Positions 1 through 7,328 of a DNA stretch of 19,239 nt are shown here, in pieces. Each line of letters begins with the position of its first letter. The first letter of the stretch is position 1. This DNA comes from Christensenella sp. UBA6406. Its GTDB lineage: Bacteria > Bacillota > Clostridia > Christensenellales > UBA1242. The stretch spans positions 2,668 through 21,906 of the forward strand of contig DJPS01000056.1 in assembly GCA_002438625.1 (NCBI GenBank), written 5' to 3'. The translations under genes were made by a program, and so were the position numbers. Under the pieces are notes generated by a model, which was given only the letters and a program-made list of their open reading frames with translations, was not told where the DNA came from and did not search any database.

Positions 1-1098
1 AAATTTGCATTAATTTTATTTTTCATAACATTTGCCCTATCTGCCATAATTTTCCCACTTACAAATGCCTTTATAGCAAACATTTCAAACTTTGCCCAAT
101 CAAACAACAAAACTTATAATGCAAAAGTCTTTGCCCTAGATGCAAGCACAAACGCCACCAGCAATGCAAATGAAAATTATTATGCACAAATTCAAAATAA
201 AAATGTGTATCTTTATAATGCACCGTTTGGTTCGCCCCTTTTTGAAATTCCCGAAACTTATTATGTAAAACTACTTGAAAAAAGCAAAGACGGATTTTAT
301 AAGGCACAATACATTGATATCATTGGCTACATAATGGAAACCGAAATCCAATGCGTTGCAAATCCGCCCGCAACCCCTTTCCTTTCCACCGTTTCGTTTA
401 GAAACTATGGTGCCCAAAGCAGTGAACTCCGCACAGAACCCACAAGATTAGGCGGAATATCCACCCTAATTTGCGAACTGCCCCTATATGAAACAAACTT
501 CACTTATTATGGCAAAATCAGCGGTGAAGAAGTTGTCCCAAATCGTAGCGACATATGGTTCTATTGCTCTTACACCAAAAACAACCAAACAAAACAAGGC
601 TACATCTATTCTGGCTTAATTGATATGATGACTTCATACATAAGCAACCCCATTGACCCCTACCCAATTTTAAAACACAAATGGAAAGAAGATAAACAAA
701 CCGAAACCACAGGTGCAACCCTTTCTCTCCCAAGCAAAAAACAAACACTTATCATCCTTGCCATAACAATCCCAATCATCGCCCTTGTCGCCCTAATGTT
801 TAAACCAATGCAAGCCAAAAAACAACCACCCAAAACAAACAAAAACGGCAACAATAACAATTTAAAAGGAAAAAATAATAATGATAAATCAAACCGCACC
901 ATTACACTAGAAAATCCCCGCTACACTGCCACAGCACTTTCCCAAACTTCACCATTCAAGCAACAAGCCCAATCTCACTCCAACTCCAATGCAACCCGCA
1001 CCAGACCATTCACTTCATCCAACCAACCCACATCTCCACAAAACTATTTCAAGCAAACCACCAAAGCCAAAAAAGGCAAAGACTTTTACGAACTTTAA
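1..1098 (+). CDS. Membrane-anchored SH3-like surface protein, 5'-truncated by the window
   Basis: The frame is open from base 1, so the start lies outside the window; an in-frame GTG at 205 is internal and follows readable protein. In-window residues 1-24 are a hydrophobic segment (KFALILFFITFALSAIIF), the end of a signal peptide or signal anchor. Two stretches, about residues 66-112 and 140-212, look like bacterial SH3 modules: short beta-strand patterns such as NVYLYNAPFGSPLFEIP and later QGYIYSGLID. A second membrane segment (TLIILAITIPIIALVALMF, about residues 249-267) is followed by a basic, Asn/Gln/Ser/Thr/Pro-rich tail of about 98 residues, presumably cytoplasmic. SH3 modules of this kind often bind cell-wall peptides; the ligand here is unknown. 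It is the only + strand gene, and its sequence is C-rich and G-poor like the lagging strand around it. The SH3 assignment is by eye. Confidence 0.75.
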   Translation, partial: KFALILFFITFALSAIIFPLTNAFIANISNFAQSNNKTYNAKVFALDASTNATSNANENYYAQIQNKNVYLYNAPFGSPLFEIPETYYVKLLEKSKDGFYKAQYIDIIGYIMETEIQCVANPPATPFLSTVSFRNYGAQSSELRTEPTRLGGISTLICELPLYETNFTYYGKISGEEVVPNRSDIWFYCSYTKNNQTKQGYIYSGLIDMMTSYISNPIDPYPILKHKWKEDKQTETTGATLSLPSKKQTLIILAITIPIIALVALMFKPMQAKKQPPKTNKNGNNNNLKGKNNNDKSNRTITLENPRYTATALSQTSPFKQQAQSHSNSNATRTRPFTSSNQPTSPQNYFKQTTKAKKGKDFYEL

Positions 1099-1113
1099 AA
1101 AGCTCACCAAAAA

Positions 1114-1150
1114 AGCAGAAAAGCAAAAATAAAGTTTTTGCTTAAAATAA
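1114..1150. repeat. AGCAGA-type hairpin element 1
   Basis: AGCAGAA at 1114-1120 leads into a perfect 9-bp inverted repeat, AAGCAAAAA (1121-1129) and TTTTTGCTT (1135-1143), with a 5-nt loop, followed by AAAATAAAT. It lies 15 nt past the stop of the left-end gene and might help end that transcript, but no T tract follows the stem on the + strand. The layout (AGCRGA, hairpin, AAAATRAAT) recurs elsewhere in the two gene-free regions. Confidence 0.6.
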
Positions 1151-1208
1151 ATTTATCAAATTCAACCCGCCACATCGCCCATCAATCACCTCGCACACAT
1201 AACCGCTC

Positions 1209-1445
1209 AGCCCCGTGTCGCTCGCCCCAAGTGCGGATAAAGGCGAACCAACTTTGACACGCCCCCCTTTCGCTCCCCCACACACTCAGCCACACCCCAA
1301 CCGCCTTTGCCCTTACACTTGCCTGCTCGCTCATCCACCCGCACCAAACTCCCCACAACGCCACAGCAACCCCTTAAACGCATCCGCCCCCGTTCCCCAA
1401 GCAGAATCGCAATGCTCCACTCTCCGCATTGCTAAAATGAATTGA
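1209..1445. repeat. C-rich mosaic repeat, cluster 1
   Basis: Blocks here recur in cluster 2 at 11495-11980. A 32-nt block at 1219-1250 (begins CGCTCGCCCCAAGTGCGG) is identical to 11797-11828. CACACTCAGCCAC near 1280-1293 recurs near 11857. The stretch from about 1304 to 1332 (GCCTTTGCCC, then TTGCCTGCTCGCT) recurs from about 11893 to 11921. The block from about 1323 to 1445 matches about 11632-11753 with scattered differences, and its last 50 or so bases, including a hairpin, differ at a single position. Block order differs between the clusters. Open frames exist on both strands but lack ribosome binding sites and resemble no protein I recognise. Confidence 0.75.
1400..1444. repeat. AGCAGA-type hairpin element 2, shared with cluster 2
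   Basis: AGCAGAA, then a perfect 7-bp inverted repeat GCAATGC (1409-1415) and GCATTGC (1426-1432) around a 10-nt loop, then TAAAATGAAT. The segment is repeated at 11710-11752 with one difference (T1407 against C11717), which lies outside the stem. Confidence 0.75.
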
Positions 1446-1450
1446 TTAAA

Positions 1451-1487
1451 AGCGGAAACGCAAAAAACAAGTTTTTGCTAAAATGAT
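1451..1487. repeat. AGCGGA-type hairpin element 3
   Basis: AGCGGAAAC, then the inverted repeat GCAAAAA (1460-1466) and TTTTTGC (1472-1478) with a 5-nt loop, then TAAAATGAT. It directly follows element 2 and has the same layout with a different stem sequence. Confidence 0.6.
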
Positions 1488-1496
1488 TTTATAAAA

Positions 1497-1520
1497 AGCG
1501 GACTCGCTCCGCTCGAAATG
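1497..1520. repeat. AGCGGA-type hairpin element 4
   Basis: A perfect 6-bp stem, AGCGGA (1497-1502) and TCCGCT (1508-1513), with loop CTCGC, followed by CGAAATGATT. Here the AGCGGA motif is itself one arm of the hairpin. It is the third such element within about 120 bp. Confidence 0.6.
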
Positions 1521-1745
1521 ATTAGAAACCCGCTCGCCCTTGCGACAGATGCAAAGCCGACCGAACTCTCCCACGCCCCACACCCCCACAACTCTCTCAT
1601 TCATCCAAACAAACCCGACCCCAACCACACCCGCAAACCGTTCGCCCACCTTTCCGCCTTATCGCAACCCGCTCGCTCCGCCCGCTTTCGCCCCACGCAC
1701 TTTTCCTAATGATGCACCCACATAAACCGAACGCTCCGTTAAAAA

Positions 1746-1935
1746 AGCAGAACCGCTTACGCTAAAATAAATAAAAAAAATCGCCGTTGAAATTGCACCT
1801 GCAATTTTGCTTGCAAAGAAATTGCAAGCCCTTTGCCCCAAAAGCAAAGGCAACGGCTTCTGCTGGGCTTTCGCACCCCAATCAAGCAAACCACGCAAAT
1901 AAATTTGCCTTGCTTGATTTCCGTTGCGAAAGCCC
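1746..1935 (-). other. Cloverleaf of perfect inverted repeats plus long rod hairpin; candidate structured RNA or DNA element
   Basis: GCCGTTG (1783-1789) pairs with CAACGGC (1851-1857). Exactly between them lie three adjacent perfect hairpins: AAATTGCA/TGCAATTT (1790-1797, 1800-1807; 2-nt gap, so a few inner pairs must open), GCTTGCAA/TTGCAAGC (1809-1816, 1822-1829; loop AGAAA) and CCTTTGC/GCAAAGG (1830-1836, 1844-1850; loop CCCAAAA). Only base 1808 is unpaired at the junction. AGCAGAA (1746-1752) and TTCTGCT (1858-1864) flank this as a further inverted repeat. Next to it is a rod: GGGCTTTCGCA/TGCGAAAGCCC (1865-1875, 1925-1935) enclosing AATCAAGCAA/TTGCTTGATT (1880-1889, 1910-1919) and GCAAAT/ATTTGC (1895-1900, 1903-1908). 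Read on the - strand, the cloverleaf is followed after 2 nt by eight T (complement of 1773-1780), like a terminated transcript; strand is therefore given as -. It lacks tRNA consensus positions. Function unknown. Confidence 0.6.
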
Positions 1936-1963
1936 CTTTAATCGCGAACGACCGCCCTCGCAC

Positions 1964-2000
1964 AAGGTGGCAAGCCCCGCTCCGCTCCCTTGCCCGCCTT
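1964..2000. other. Additional stem-loop beside the cloverleaf element
   Basis: AAGG-T-GGCAAG (1964-1974) pairs with CTTGCC-CG-CCTT (1989-2000): 10 bp with a small internal loop and a 14-nt apical loop. A 7-bp inverted repeat, GCGAACG (1944-1950) and CGTTCGC (2014-2020), encloses it. This continues the dense run of inverted repeats that starts at 1746. Confidence 0.45.
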
Positions 2001-2087
2001 TGCTCCCGACAGCCGTTCGCTCATCTCCCCTTTCGTTCATCGTCCGTTTTCTTCTTAAAAAAAATCATTAACTCAACGAAACAAAAA

Positions 2088-2129
2088 AGCAGAATAATTT
2101 TTATAATTAAGCGGATTAATTTAATCATT
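2088..2129. repeat. Right edge of repeat cluster 1: two AGCRGA motifs
   Basis: AGCAGAATAATT at 2088 and AGCGGATTAATTTAAT at 2110-2125 close the repeat-rich region. The second motif, with G/A variation, recurs at 12076-12091 at the same relative edge of cluster 2. GATTAA/TTAATC forms a small inverted repeat. From 2130 to 2193 I see only AT-rich sequence. Confidence 0.45.
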
Positions 2130-2193
2130 ATTGTCTTATTTTTTGCTCTCTCAAATCTACAAATTTATTAAAGTTATCAAAACTAAAAAAATT

Positions 2194-2229
2194 AAGTTAT
2201 TCATAAACGAAAGCGTGAATAACTTTTTT
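2194..2229. terminator. Bidirectional Rho-independent terminator hairpin
   Basis: A perfect 10-bp stem, AAGTTATTCA (2194-2203) and TGAATAACTT (2216-2225), with a 12-nt loop. A six-T run (2224-2229) serves the + strand. On the - strand the stem is followed by AA and then seven T (complement of 2185-2191). It could stop - strand readthrough from hpf and + strand transcripts from the repeat region. Confidence 0.7.
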
Positions 2230-2312
2230 CATTTATTAAAAATTGAAACATAAAAATAAATCTAAATTAAAGCAATTCATAATCACTCAAACCACTATCT
2301 CACTCAAACCAC

Positions 2313-2353
2313 AAAAAAATCGCCAAATTGCCTAACCGACAAACCAGCGATTT
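2313..2353 (-). terminator. Probable terminator of hpf
   Basis: On the - strand, AAATCGC (complement of 2347-2353) pairs with GCGATTT (complement of 2317-2323). The 3' arm runs into a seven-T stretch formed by A2313-A2319, part of which lies in the stem. The loop is long (23 nt). It lies about 120 nt past the hpf stop. A second GCGATTT (2359-2365) and the palindrome TTTACGTAAA (2363-2372) lie between it and the gene. Confidence 0.5.
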
Positions 2354-2472
2354 ATTAAGCGATTTACGTAAATTAAAATCTTAACAATTTTTTACGTTTC
2401 TTATAAATTTAACGCCATAAATCTACTACAAAAATTGCAATAAATTAAAATTTAATCATTTAATCCAAAAAT

Positions 2473-3015
2473 TTAAATTATTTCAATGTTACCGTGATTT
2501 CCATCATTTCTTCTATAAATAATGTTGATTTGATTTGTATCTATATTTCTATAAATGAAGAATTGATTATCCAACATTTCAAGCATAACTTCTGCTTCTT
2601 CTGTTGTGATAGGTGCACCAAGTTCAAATTGCTTAGTTTTAACAACGCTCTTCATAGGTTCTTCGCCCATAACTGCATCTTCTTCAATAAACTCAAAGCC
2701 TTCCTTAGCAAACGCATCTGCCTTAATTCTATCATTTAATTTGCCCTTATATTTAACAATTTGCCTTTCAATCTTAGGTAAAGCCAAATCTATGTTAGCA
2801 TACATATTTTCATTATTGCTAACTTCTGCCCTAAAATATGTCTTTTTAGAAAGCACACTAACTTCCATTTTATACATATTCTTAACCTTCTTGCAAAGCA
2901 CTTTGCAACTTGCATTATCATCAAAATATCTGTCAAGTTTATTCACTTTTGCCTCAATAATTTCCTTTAATCTTGCAGATACCTTATAATCTTTTTCTTG
3001 AATTTCTAACTTCAT
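2473..3015 (-). CDS. hpf: Long-form ribosome hibernation-promoting factor
   Basis: The 180-residue product matches the long HPF type of Gram-positive bacteria. Residues 1-97 form the YfiA/RaiA-like ribosome-binding fold (MKLEIQEKDYKVSARLKEII, basic CKKVKN, and LALPKIERQIVKYKGKL). After a linker, residues 125-180 form the C-terminal dimerisation domain, with the family pattern KTKQFELGAPITTEEA, then FFIYRN, INIIYRRNDGNHGNIEII. In this family the factor dimerises 70S ribosomes into inactive 100S particles in stationary phase. ATG at 3015 is chosen because AAAGGAG lies 10 nt upstream; a TTG two codons earlier at 3021 would be too close to it. Its + strand is less C-skewed than its neighbours, suggesting codon use tuned for expression. 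It follows pilB after 237 bp with its own candidate promoter, so co-transcription with the pilus genes is not required. No secA follows it, although that pairing is common. Confidence 0.95.
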   Translation of the reverse strand: MKLEIQEKDYKVSARLKEIIEAKVNKLDRYFDDNASCKVLCKKVKNMYKMEVSVLSKKTYFRAEVSNNENMYANIDLALPKIERQIVKYKGKLNDRIKADAFAKEGFEFIEEDAVMGEEPMKSVVKTKQFELGAPITTEEAEVMLEMLDNQFFIYRNIDTNQINIIYRRNDGNHGNIEII

Positions 3016-3119
3016 AACCAAAAAACTCCTTTACATTAAATTAATGCATAAATTAAACGGCAAAAATTTAATTTTATTTTAAACCTTAAAGCAAATTTTG
3101 CCACTTAACTCTCATATAT

Positions 3120-3148
3120 ATTTTAACTTAAAATGCAAATAAATGCAA
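3120..3148 (-). promoter_or_regulatory. Candidate sigma-A promoter for hpf
   Basis: On the - strand: TTGCAT (3148-3143), a 17-nt spacer, TAAAAT (3125-3120), about 105 nt before the hpf start. The -35 overlaps a tandem 10-bp direct repeat, AAATGCAAAT twice (+ strand 3131-3150). Confidence 0.45.
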
Positions 3149-3252
3149 ATAAAATAGCAACATTTTAAAATTATTTTTACACAATCTTCTTACGCCAATT
3201 TTTTTCACTTTACATAAATCTTATATGCATATTTAACATTTAAAACCCAAAA

Positions 3253-4944
3253 TTAATCGCCCACAATCAACTTTACAATTTCTTCAAATGATGTCAATCC
3301 ATCAAGCAAATATTGCTTTCCCGCATCAGCAAGCGGAACCATCCCGCACTCGCACGCAATCTTCTTCAAACTCTCTGCATCCGTATGCCCGCTAGACAAA
3401 GCAGAACGCACCCTATCATTCATCATCATAATCTCGTGCACGGCAACTCTGCCCTTATAACCCGTGTGATTGCAATAAGGGCATCCAATCGCCTCATAAA
3501 CATAATGCTCGCCCTCAACTCCAATCGCACGCATCTCATCAACGCCCAGCAAAACTCGCCTTTTGCACGCAGGACATAACCTTTTAACCAACCTTTGCGA
3601 AATCACCGCCACAAGTGCATCACTAACAAAATATGGCTCTATCCCCATATCCACAAGTCTCGCCACCGCACCAGGTGCGTTGTTCGTATGTAGCGTTGAC
3701 AAAACCAAATGCCCCGTGATACCTGCCCTAATCGCAATTTGTGCCGTTTCTTCATCTCTTATCTCGCCCACCATTATAATGTCTGGGTCTTGCCTCAAAA
3801 TGCTCCTAAGTGCCGTTGCAAATGTCATATTCGCCTTAACATTCACTTGCGTTTGATTCACCCCAACCATTGTGTATTCCACAGGGTCCTCAACCGTAAC
3901 AATATTCACATTCGGCTTGTTCAATTCCTTTAAAAAACTATAAAGCGTTGTTGACTTTCCGCACCCCGTTGGACCCGTTAGCAAAATAAGTCCGTGCGGA
4001 TGTGATAAAATATTGTCAATCAATGCATTGTCCTTTTCACTAAAATGCAAATCGCACCTATCAAAATTGAATGAACTTTTATCCAAAACTCTTATAACAA
4101 ACTTTTCTCCGTGCACCGTTGGTAAAGTTGACACACGGAAATCATATTCAACCCCGTTGATTGCCATATTGATTCGCCCATCTTGTGGCACACGCCTTTC
4201 CGCAATGTCCATCCCTGCTATAATTTTTAGCCTTGCACATACGGCAGGATATGATGCAATAGGAAATGTAACTCTATCTGTTAAATCACCATCAATCCTA
4301 TATCTCACCTTAACTTCACTTTCATACGGCTCAACGTGGATATCACTCGCCCTAAACGGAATCGCCTCTTTTATAAATGAATCAACAAGCCTAACCGCTG
4401 GTGCGTTCGTAACATCATCAACTTGCTCATCAACTTCACCCGCATCTTCCTTTTTAACTTCCTTGCCTTTTTTCTCCCGCTCCAAATCGTTTAAAGCATT
4501 TTCCGTTGTCTTTACCGCAACGATAGAATCAATAAAATTGTCAATGTCCTTAGGCATCACAAGCACAAACTCCACCGCACAATCAAAAAGCGTGGACAAA
4601 GTAGAAACAGAAAATGCATCAAAATAATTTGCAATGGCAACAACCATAACCCCGTTGTTATCCTTAAAAATAGGCAAAATTTTATGTTTTTTTAAAAATG
4701 GCAAACTATAATTTTCAAGCACTTTCTTATCTATATCTAAAAGCCCAAGTTCAACAAAAGGAATATGACATAAATCTGCATTAATCTCATAAAACTCTCG
4801 CATAGAACACACATTGCTACTTATTAAATATTGCATTAAATCTATCTTTTGACTTTCAACAACCTTGCCAATCTTTAAAATCTCTTCCCGCTTTATCTTC
4901 CCTAAGCTCGCTAGCCTTGTCAAAATTTCATTAGCAAAATTCAT
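3253..4944 (-). CDS. pilB: Type IV pilus assembly ATPase, PilB/GspE family
   Basis: A 563-residue cytoplasmic hexameric ATPase that powers pilin extraction and polymerisation. Residues 1-140 form the N-terminal MshEN-like domain of PilB/GspE. An acidic/basic linker (150-180) precedes the ATPase core. Visible motifs: Walker A GPTGCGKST (324-332), Asp box VEDPVEY (351-357), Walker B region DPDIIMVGEIRD (386-397), His box GHLVLSTLHTNNA (411-423), and the zinc tetracysteine CPAC (457-460) with CPYC (488-491). Full length and the MshEN-like part favour PilB over the shorter competence ATPase ComGA. The ATG at 4944 is preceded by AAGGTGG and AAAGGA. It is followed by hpf and preceded by pilC with a 130-bp gap, the order pilC then pilB being read on the - strand. 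No PilT-type retraction ATPase is in the window. Confidence 0.95.
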   Translation of the reverse strand: MNFANEILTRLASLGKIKREEILKIGKVVESQKIDLMQYLISSNVCSMREFYEINADLCHIPFVELGLLDIDKKVLENYSLPFLKKHKILPIFKDNNGVMVVAIANYFDAFSVSTLSTLFDCAVEFVLVMPKDIDNFIDSIVAVKTTENALNDLEREKKGKEVKKEDAGEVDEQVDDVTNAPAVRLVDSFIKEAIPFRASDIHVEPYESEVKVRYRIDGDLTDRVTFPIASYPAVCARLKIIAGMDIAERRVPQDGRINMAINGVEYDFRVSTLPTVHGEKFVIRVLDKSSFNFDRCDLHFSEKDNALIDNILSHPHGLILLTGPTGCGKSTTLYSFLKELNKPNVNIVTVEDPVEYTMVGVNQTQVNVKANMTFATALRSILRQDPDIIMVGEIRDEETAQIAIRAGITGHLVLSTLHTNNAPGAVARLVDMGIEPYFVSDALVAVISQRLVKRLCPACKRRVLLGVDEMRAIGVEGEHYVYEAIGCPYCNHTGYKGRVAVHEIMMMNDRVRSALSSGHTDAESLKKIACECGMVPLADAGKQYLLDGLTSFEEIVKLIVGD

Positions 4945-4981
4945 CTATCCTTTCCACCTTTTAAAACTTTTTACTTTATCA

Positions 4982-5009
4982 CTTATAGTCATCCAACCAT
5001 AGCACACAA
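4982..5009 (-). promoter_or_regulatory. Weak candidate promoter upstream of pilB
   Basis: On the - strand: TTGTGT (5009-5004), a 16-nt spacer, TATAAG (4987-4982), about 40 nt before the pilB start. The match is modest, and pilB may simply be read through from pilC. Confidence 0.28.
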
Positions 5010-5074
5010 CAGTCTCACGCCATTTCACACCGCACCATATCAAAACACAAAATGTAGCGTATTTTAAAATTGAA

Positions 5075-6283
5075 TTATACAATATTTTCCATTATTGATA
5101 TCATAGGAGAATAAACCGCAATGAAAATCACGCCAATCAAAATGCCCATAACAAGCATTAAAGTTGGTTGAATCATAGACATCATTCCATTCAAAGCATT
5201 TTGCACTTCTTCATCAAAATAATCGCACGACCTAAGCAAAACTTCGCTCATACTTGCCGTTCGCTCCCCCACGGAAATCATTTGAATAAGCATAACAGGG
5301 AAAACATTCATTGCCCCTAGTGCATCTGTTAAGCTCTCGCCCTTTCGCACATCTTCAATCGCTTGCCTAAATTTCTTTTGCACAAATTTGTTATCTAAAA
5401 CTTTTTCAATCACTTCCATAGAATCAACTATATTCATTCCACTCGCAATTAAAAGCCCAAACCCACGACTGAACTTAGCCGTAACTTTCGCAACTTCATA
5501 TCGCCTTAAAATTGGAAATTGCATTTTAATCGTATCAACAACCTTTCGCCCGCTCTTGCTTTTCGCCCATAACCTAAGAAGCAAAATTGCACCAATGATT
5601 ATAAGGAAAATCATTTTCCAATTTTCAACCACATAATCACTTAAATTGAAAATTGCCATTGTGATTTCTGGCATCTCTATCTCTAACTCGCTTAGCGAAC
5701 TTTTAAATGTTGGCACAACAAAAATCATCATTATTGCCAAAATGCCCACCATCATAACCATAAGCGTAACAGGATAAACCATTGCACTTTTCAACTTCGC
5801 CCTTGTCCTTGACTCCGTTTCGTAATAAGACGCCACATTTAGCAAAACCTTATCAAGCGAACTGCTCATCTCCCCAACATAAACCATACTGCGAAAGAAC
5901 TCTGGAAACACCTTCTTATGCTTTTCCATTGCCTCGCTTAACATTTTGCCCGACTTCATATCCTCATAAACCATTTCAAGCACTTGCTTAAAATATTTGG
6001 TGAACGACTGCCCTTTAAGCACCTCAATAGCATTGATAAGTTCAATAGAAGATGAAATCATTATAGATAATTGCCTACAAAAAGATGTCAACTCCTTTAT
6101 GCTAATCTTGCCCGTTAATGAAAAGAAAGGATTTGGTGATTTATCTTTTATTGCCTTGCAAGATATCAAAAACAACTGTTGCTCCGAAAGCAATTCACGC
6201 AAATGCTCTTCATTGTCCGCAAAATAAATGCCCAAAAACTTTTGCCTATCTATGTTGATTGCAACATATTTAAACTTTTTCAT
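5075..6283 (-). CDS. pilC: Type IV pilus inner-membrane platform protein PilC
   Basis: A 402-residue polytopic protein of the PilC/GspF family, with the duplicated T2SSF domain. The first copy spans about residues 63-190 (ELTSFCRQLSIMISSSIEL, later FFRSMVYVGEMSSSLDKVL). The second spans about 265-392 (AKFSRGFGLLIASGMNIVDS, later MLIQMISVGERTASMSEVL). Membrane segments are at about 168-191, 223-239 and 371-391, as expected. The protein sits in the cytoplasmic membrane, couples to PilB, and is thought to rotate during pilin insertion. The ATG at 6283 is preceded by GGAG and GGGTG 5-11 nt upstream. Both GE-containing repeat signatures (YVGEMS and SVGERT) are intact. It lies between pilD and pilB in the same direction. 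Confidence 0.95.
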   Translation of the reverse strand: MKKFKYVAINIDRQKFLGIYFADNEEHLRELLSEQQLFLISCKAIKDKSPNPFFSLTGKISIKELTSFCRQLSIMISSSIELINAIEVLKGQSFTKYFKQVLEMVYEDMKSGKMLSEAMEKHKKVFPEFFRSMVYVGEMSSSLDKVLLNVASYYETESRTRAKLKSAMVYPVTLMVMMVGILAIMMIFVVPTFKSSLSELEIEMPEITMAIFNLSDYVVENWKMIFLIIIGAILLLRLWAKSKSGRKVVDTIKMQFPILRRYEVAKVTAKFSRGFGLLIASGMNIVDSMEVIEKVLDNKFVQKKFRQAIEDVRKGESLTDALGAMNVFPVMLIQMISVGERTASMSEVLLRSCDYFDEEVQNALNGMMSMIQPTLMLVMGILIGVIFIAVYSPMISIMENIV

Positions 6284-6402
6284 CTTTCACCCTTCTCCTT
6301 TTATCATTTTTCCTTTATATCTTTAAAGGATTTTAATGTAATTTTAATTTTTTTAATCTAACCGCAACTTCATTAATGATTTTTTAAATTTGCATTTGAT
6401 TT

Positions 6403-7302
6403 TTAAAATATATTTACATACCAATTTATAACAAAATCACCCACAAACATCGCAATCAAAACGCCAAAACACAAGAATGGAGCAAATGGAAATTCTTTCC
6501 GCTTTCCTTCTATCTTTTCATTTTCACTTTCACAATCAACTTCACTATCAATCTCATTTTTTGCCACTCTACAATCACCACAGTTTTTAAGTTGATTATC
6601 ATTTATATTTTGATTATTTTCATCATCAACAACCGCATTCTTTTGCCTTGCCACAACTGAAAGGACAACCGCCCCCACAATCGCACCAACAAAAATGGCA
6701 AACAAAACCGACTTATAACCCAAAATCAAACCACAAACCGCCATTAACTTTATGTCGCCAATGCCCAATGCTTCACGCTTAAAAAGCACAAAACCAAGCC
6801 CATAAAAAGCAAGCATCACTCCACCGCCAGCAGCAAGCCCTATCAATCTGTCAGTCCACGCAACATTGCCCGTAAAAACACAAAGCAAAACCCCAACAAT
6901 TAAAAGCATAATGATAAACCTATCTAAAATAAACATATGCTCTAAATCAATTAACGCAATCACAATCAAAAGAGAACAAACAACCGCATATAAACACATA
7001 AGCAAAACGCTTGTATTGTAAAAGCAATAAACACAAAGCACCCACAAAACAGCATTTAAAATTTCCACAAACGCATAACGGAAACTTATGTGGCATTTGC
7101 AAAACCTACACTTACCCCGCAAAATCACATAGGACAAAACAGGAATATTGTCATACCACTTAATCTCTCTCCCACACTTTGGACAATGCGAGTTTGGCTT
7201 TATCAAACTCATCCCATTTGGAACTCTATAAATTACAACATTTAAAAAACTTCCAACGCATAACCCCAAAATTAATGCCACTATATAATAAATCTCTATC
7301 AT
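6403..7302 (-). CDS. pilD: Prepilin peptidase and N-methylase PilD/GspO family
   Basis: A 299-residue membrane aspartic protease that cleaves prepilin leaders after Gly and, in this family, usually methylates the new N-terminus. The N-terminal zinc motif is present as CPKC (40-43) and CRFC (65-68). The two catalytic aspartates are seen in ALIDLEH (Asp119) and GIGDIK (Asp183, the GxGD motif). Seven to eight hydrophobic segments fit the family. Odd feature: residues about 220-270 are a hydrophilic, acidic, Asn/Glu-rich insertion carrying three cysteines (CGDC, VDCES), just before the conserved FPFAPFL stretch and last helix. It would lie in a loop. The ATG at 7302 has AAAGG 8 nt upstream. Its substrates are probably the four prepilin-like proteins in this locus. 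Confidence 0.95.
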   Translation of the reverse strand: MIEIYYIVALILGLCVGSFLNVVIYRVPNGMSLIKPNSHCPKCGREIKWYDNIPVLSYVILRGKCRFCKCHISFRYAFVEILNAVLWVLCVYCFYNTSVLLMCLYAVVCSLLIVIALIDLEHMFILDRFIIMLLIVGVLLCVFTGNVAWTDRLIGLAAGGGVMLAFYGLGFVLFKREALGIGDIKLMAVCGLILGYKSVLFAIFVGAIVGAVVLSVVARQKNAVVDDENNQNINDNQLKNCGDCRVAKNEIDSEVDCESENEKIEGKRKEFPFAPFLCFGVLIAMFVGDFVINWYVNIF

Positions 7303-7328
7303 TCCTTAAACCTTTTTTATTTTGCCAT

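Noticed and set aside
1400..1444. Integron attC site
   Set aside because: The flanks do not fit the RYYYAAC and GTTRRRY core sites, and there is no integrase or cassette array.
1114..1520. CRISPR array
   Set aside because: The repeats are few, irregularly spaced and differ in stem sequence; there are no uniform spacers and no cas genes.
1783..1857. tRNA gene, because a 75-nt cloverleaf with a 7-bp outer stem is present
   Set aside because: On neither strand are the D-loop or T-loop consensus bases, a 7-nt anticodon loop in the middle arm, or a normal arm order present; the middle loop has 5 nt and one arm has a 2-nt gap.
1182..2171. Several open frames of 60-112 codons on both strands in the first gene-free region
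   Set aside because: They overlap one another in different frames, lack ribosome binding sites, have abnormal Pro/Ser/Arg composition, and coincide with repeated blocks and hairpins.
3253..7302. Competence comG operon
   Set aside because: The ATPase is full length with an MshEN-like N-terminal part, a prepilin peptidase and PilM-like gene are included, and the small comGC-type pilin series is absent.
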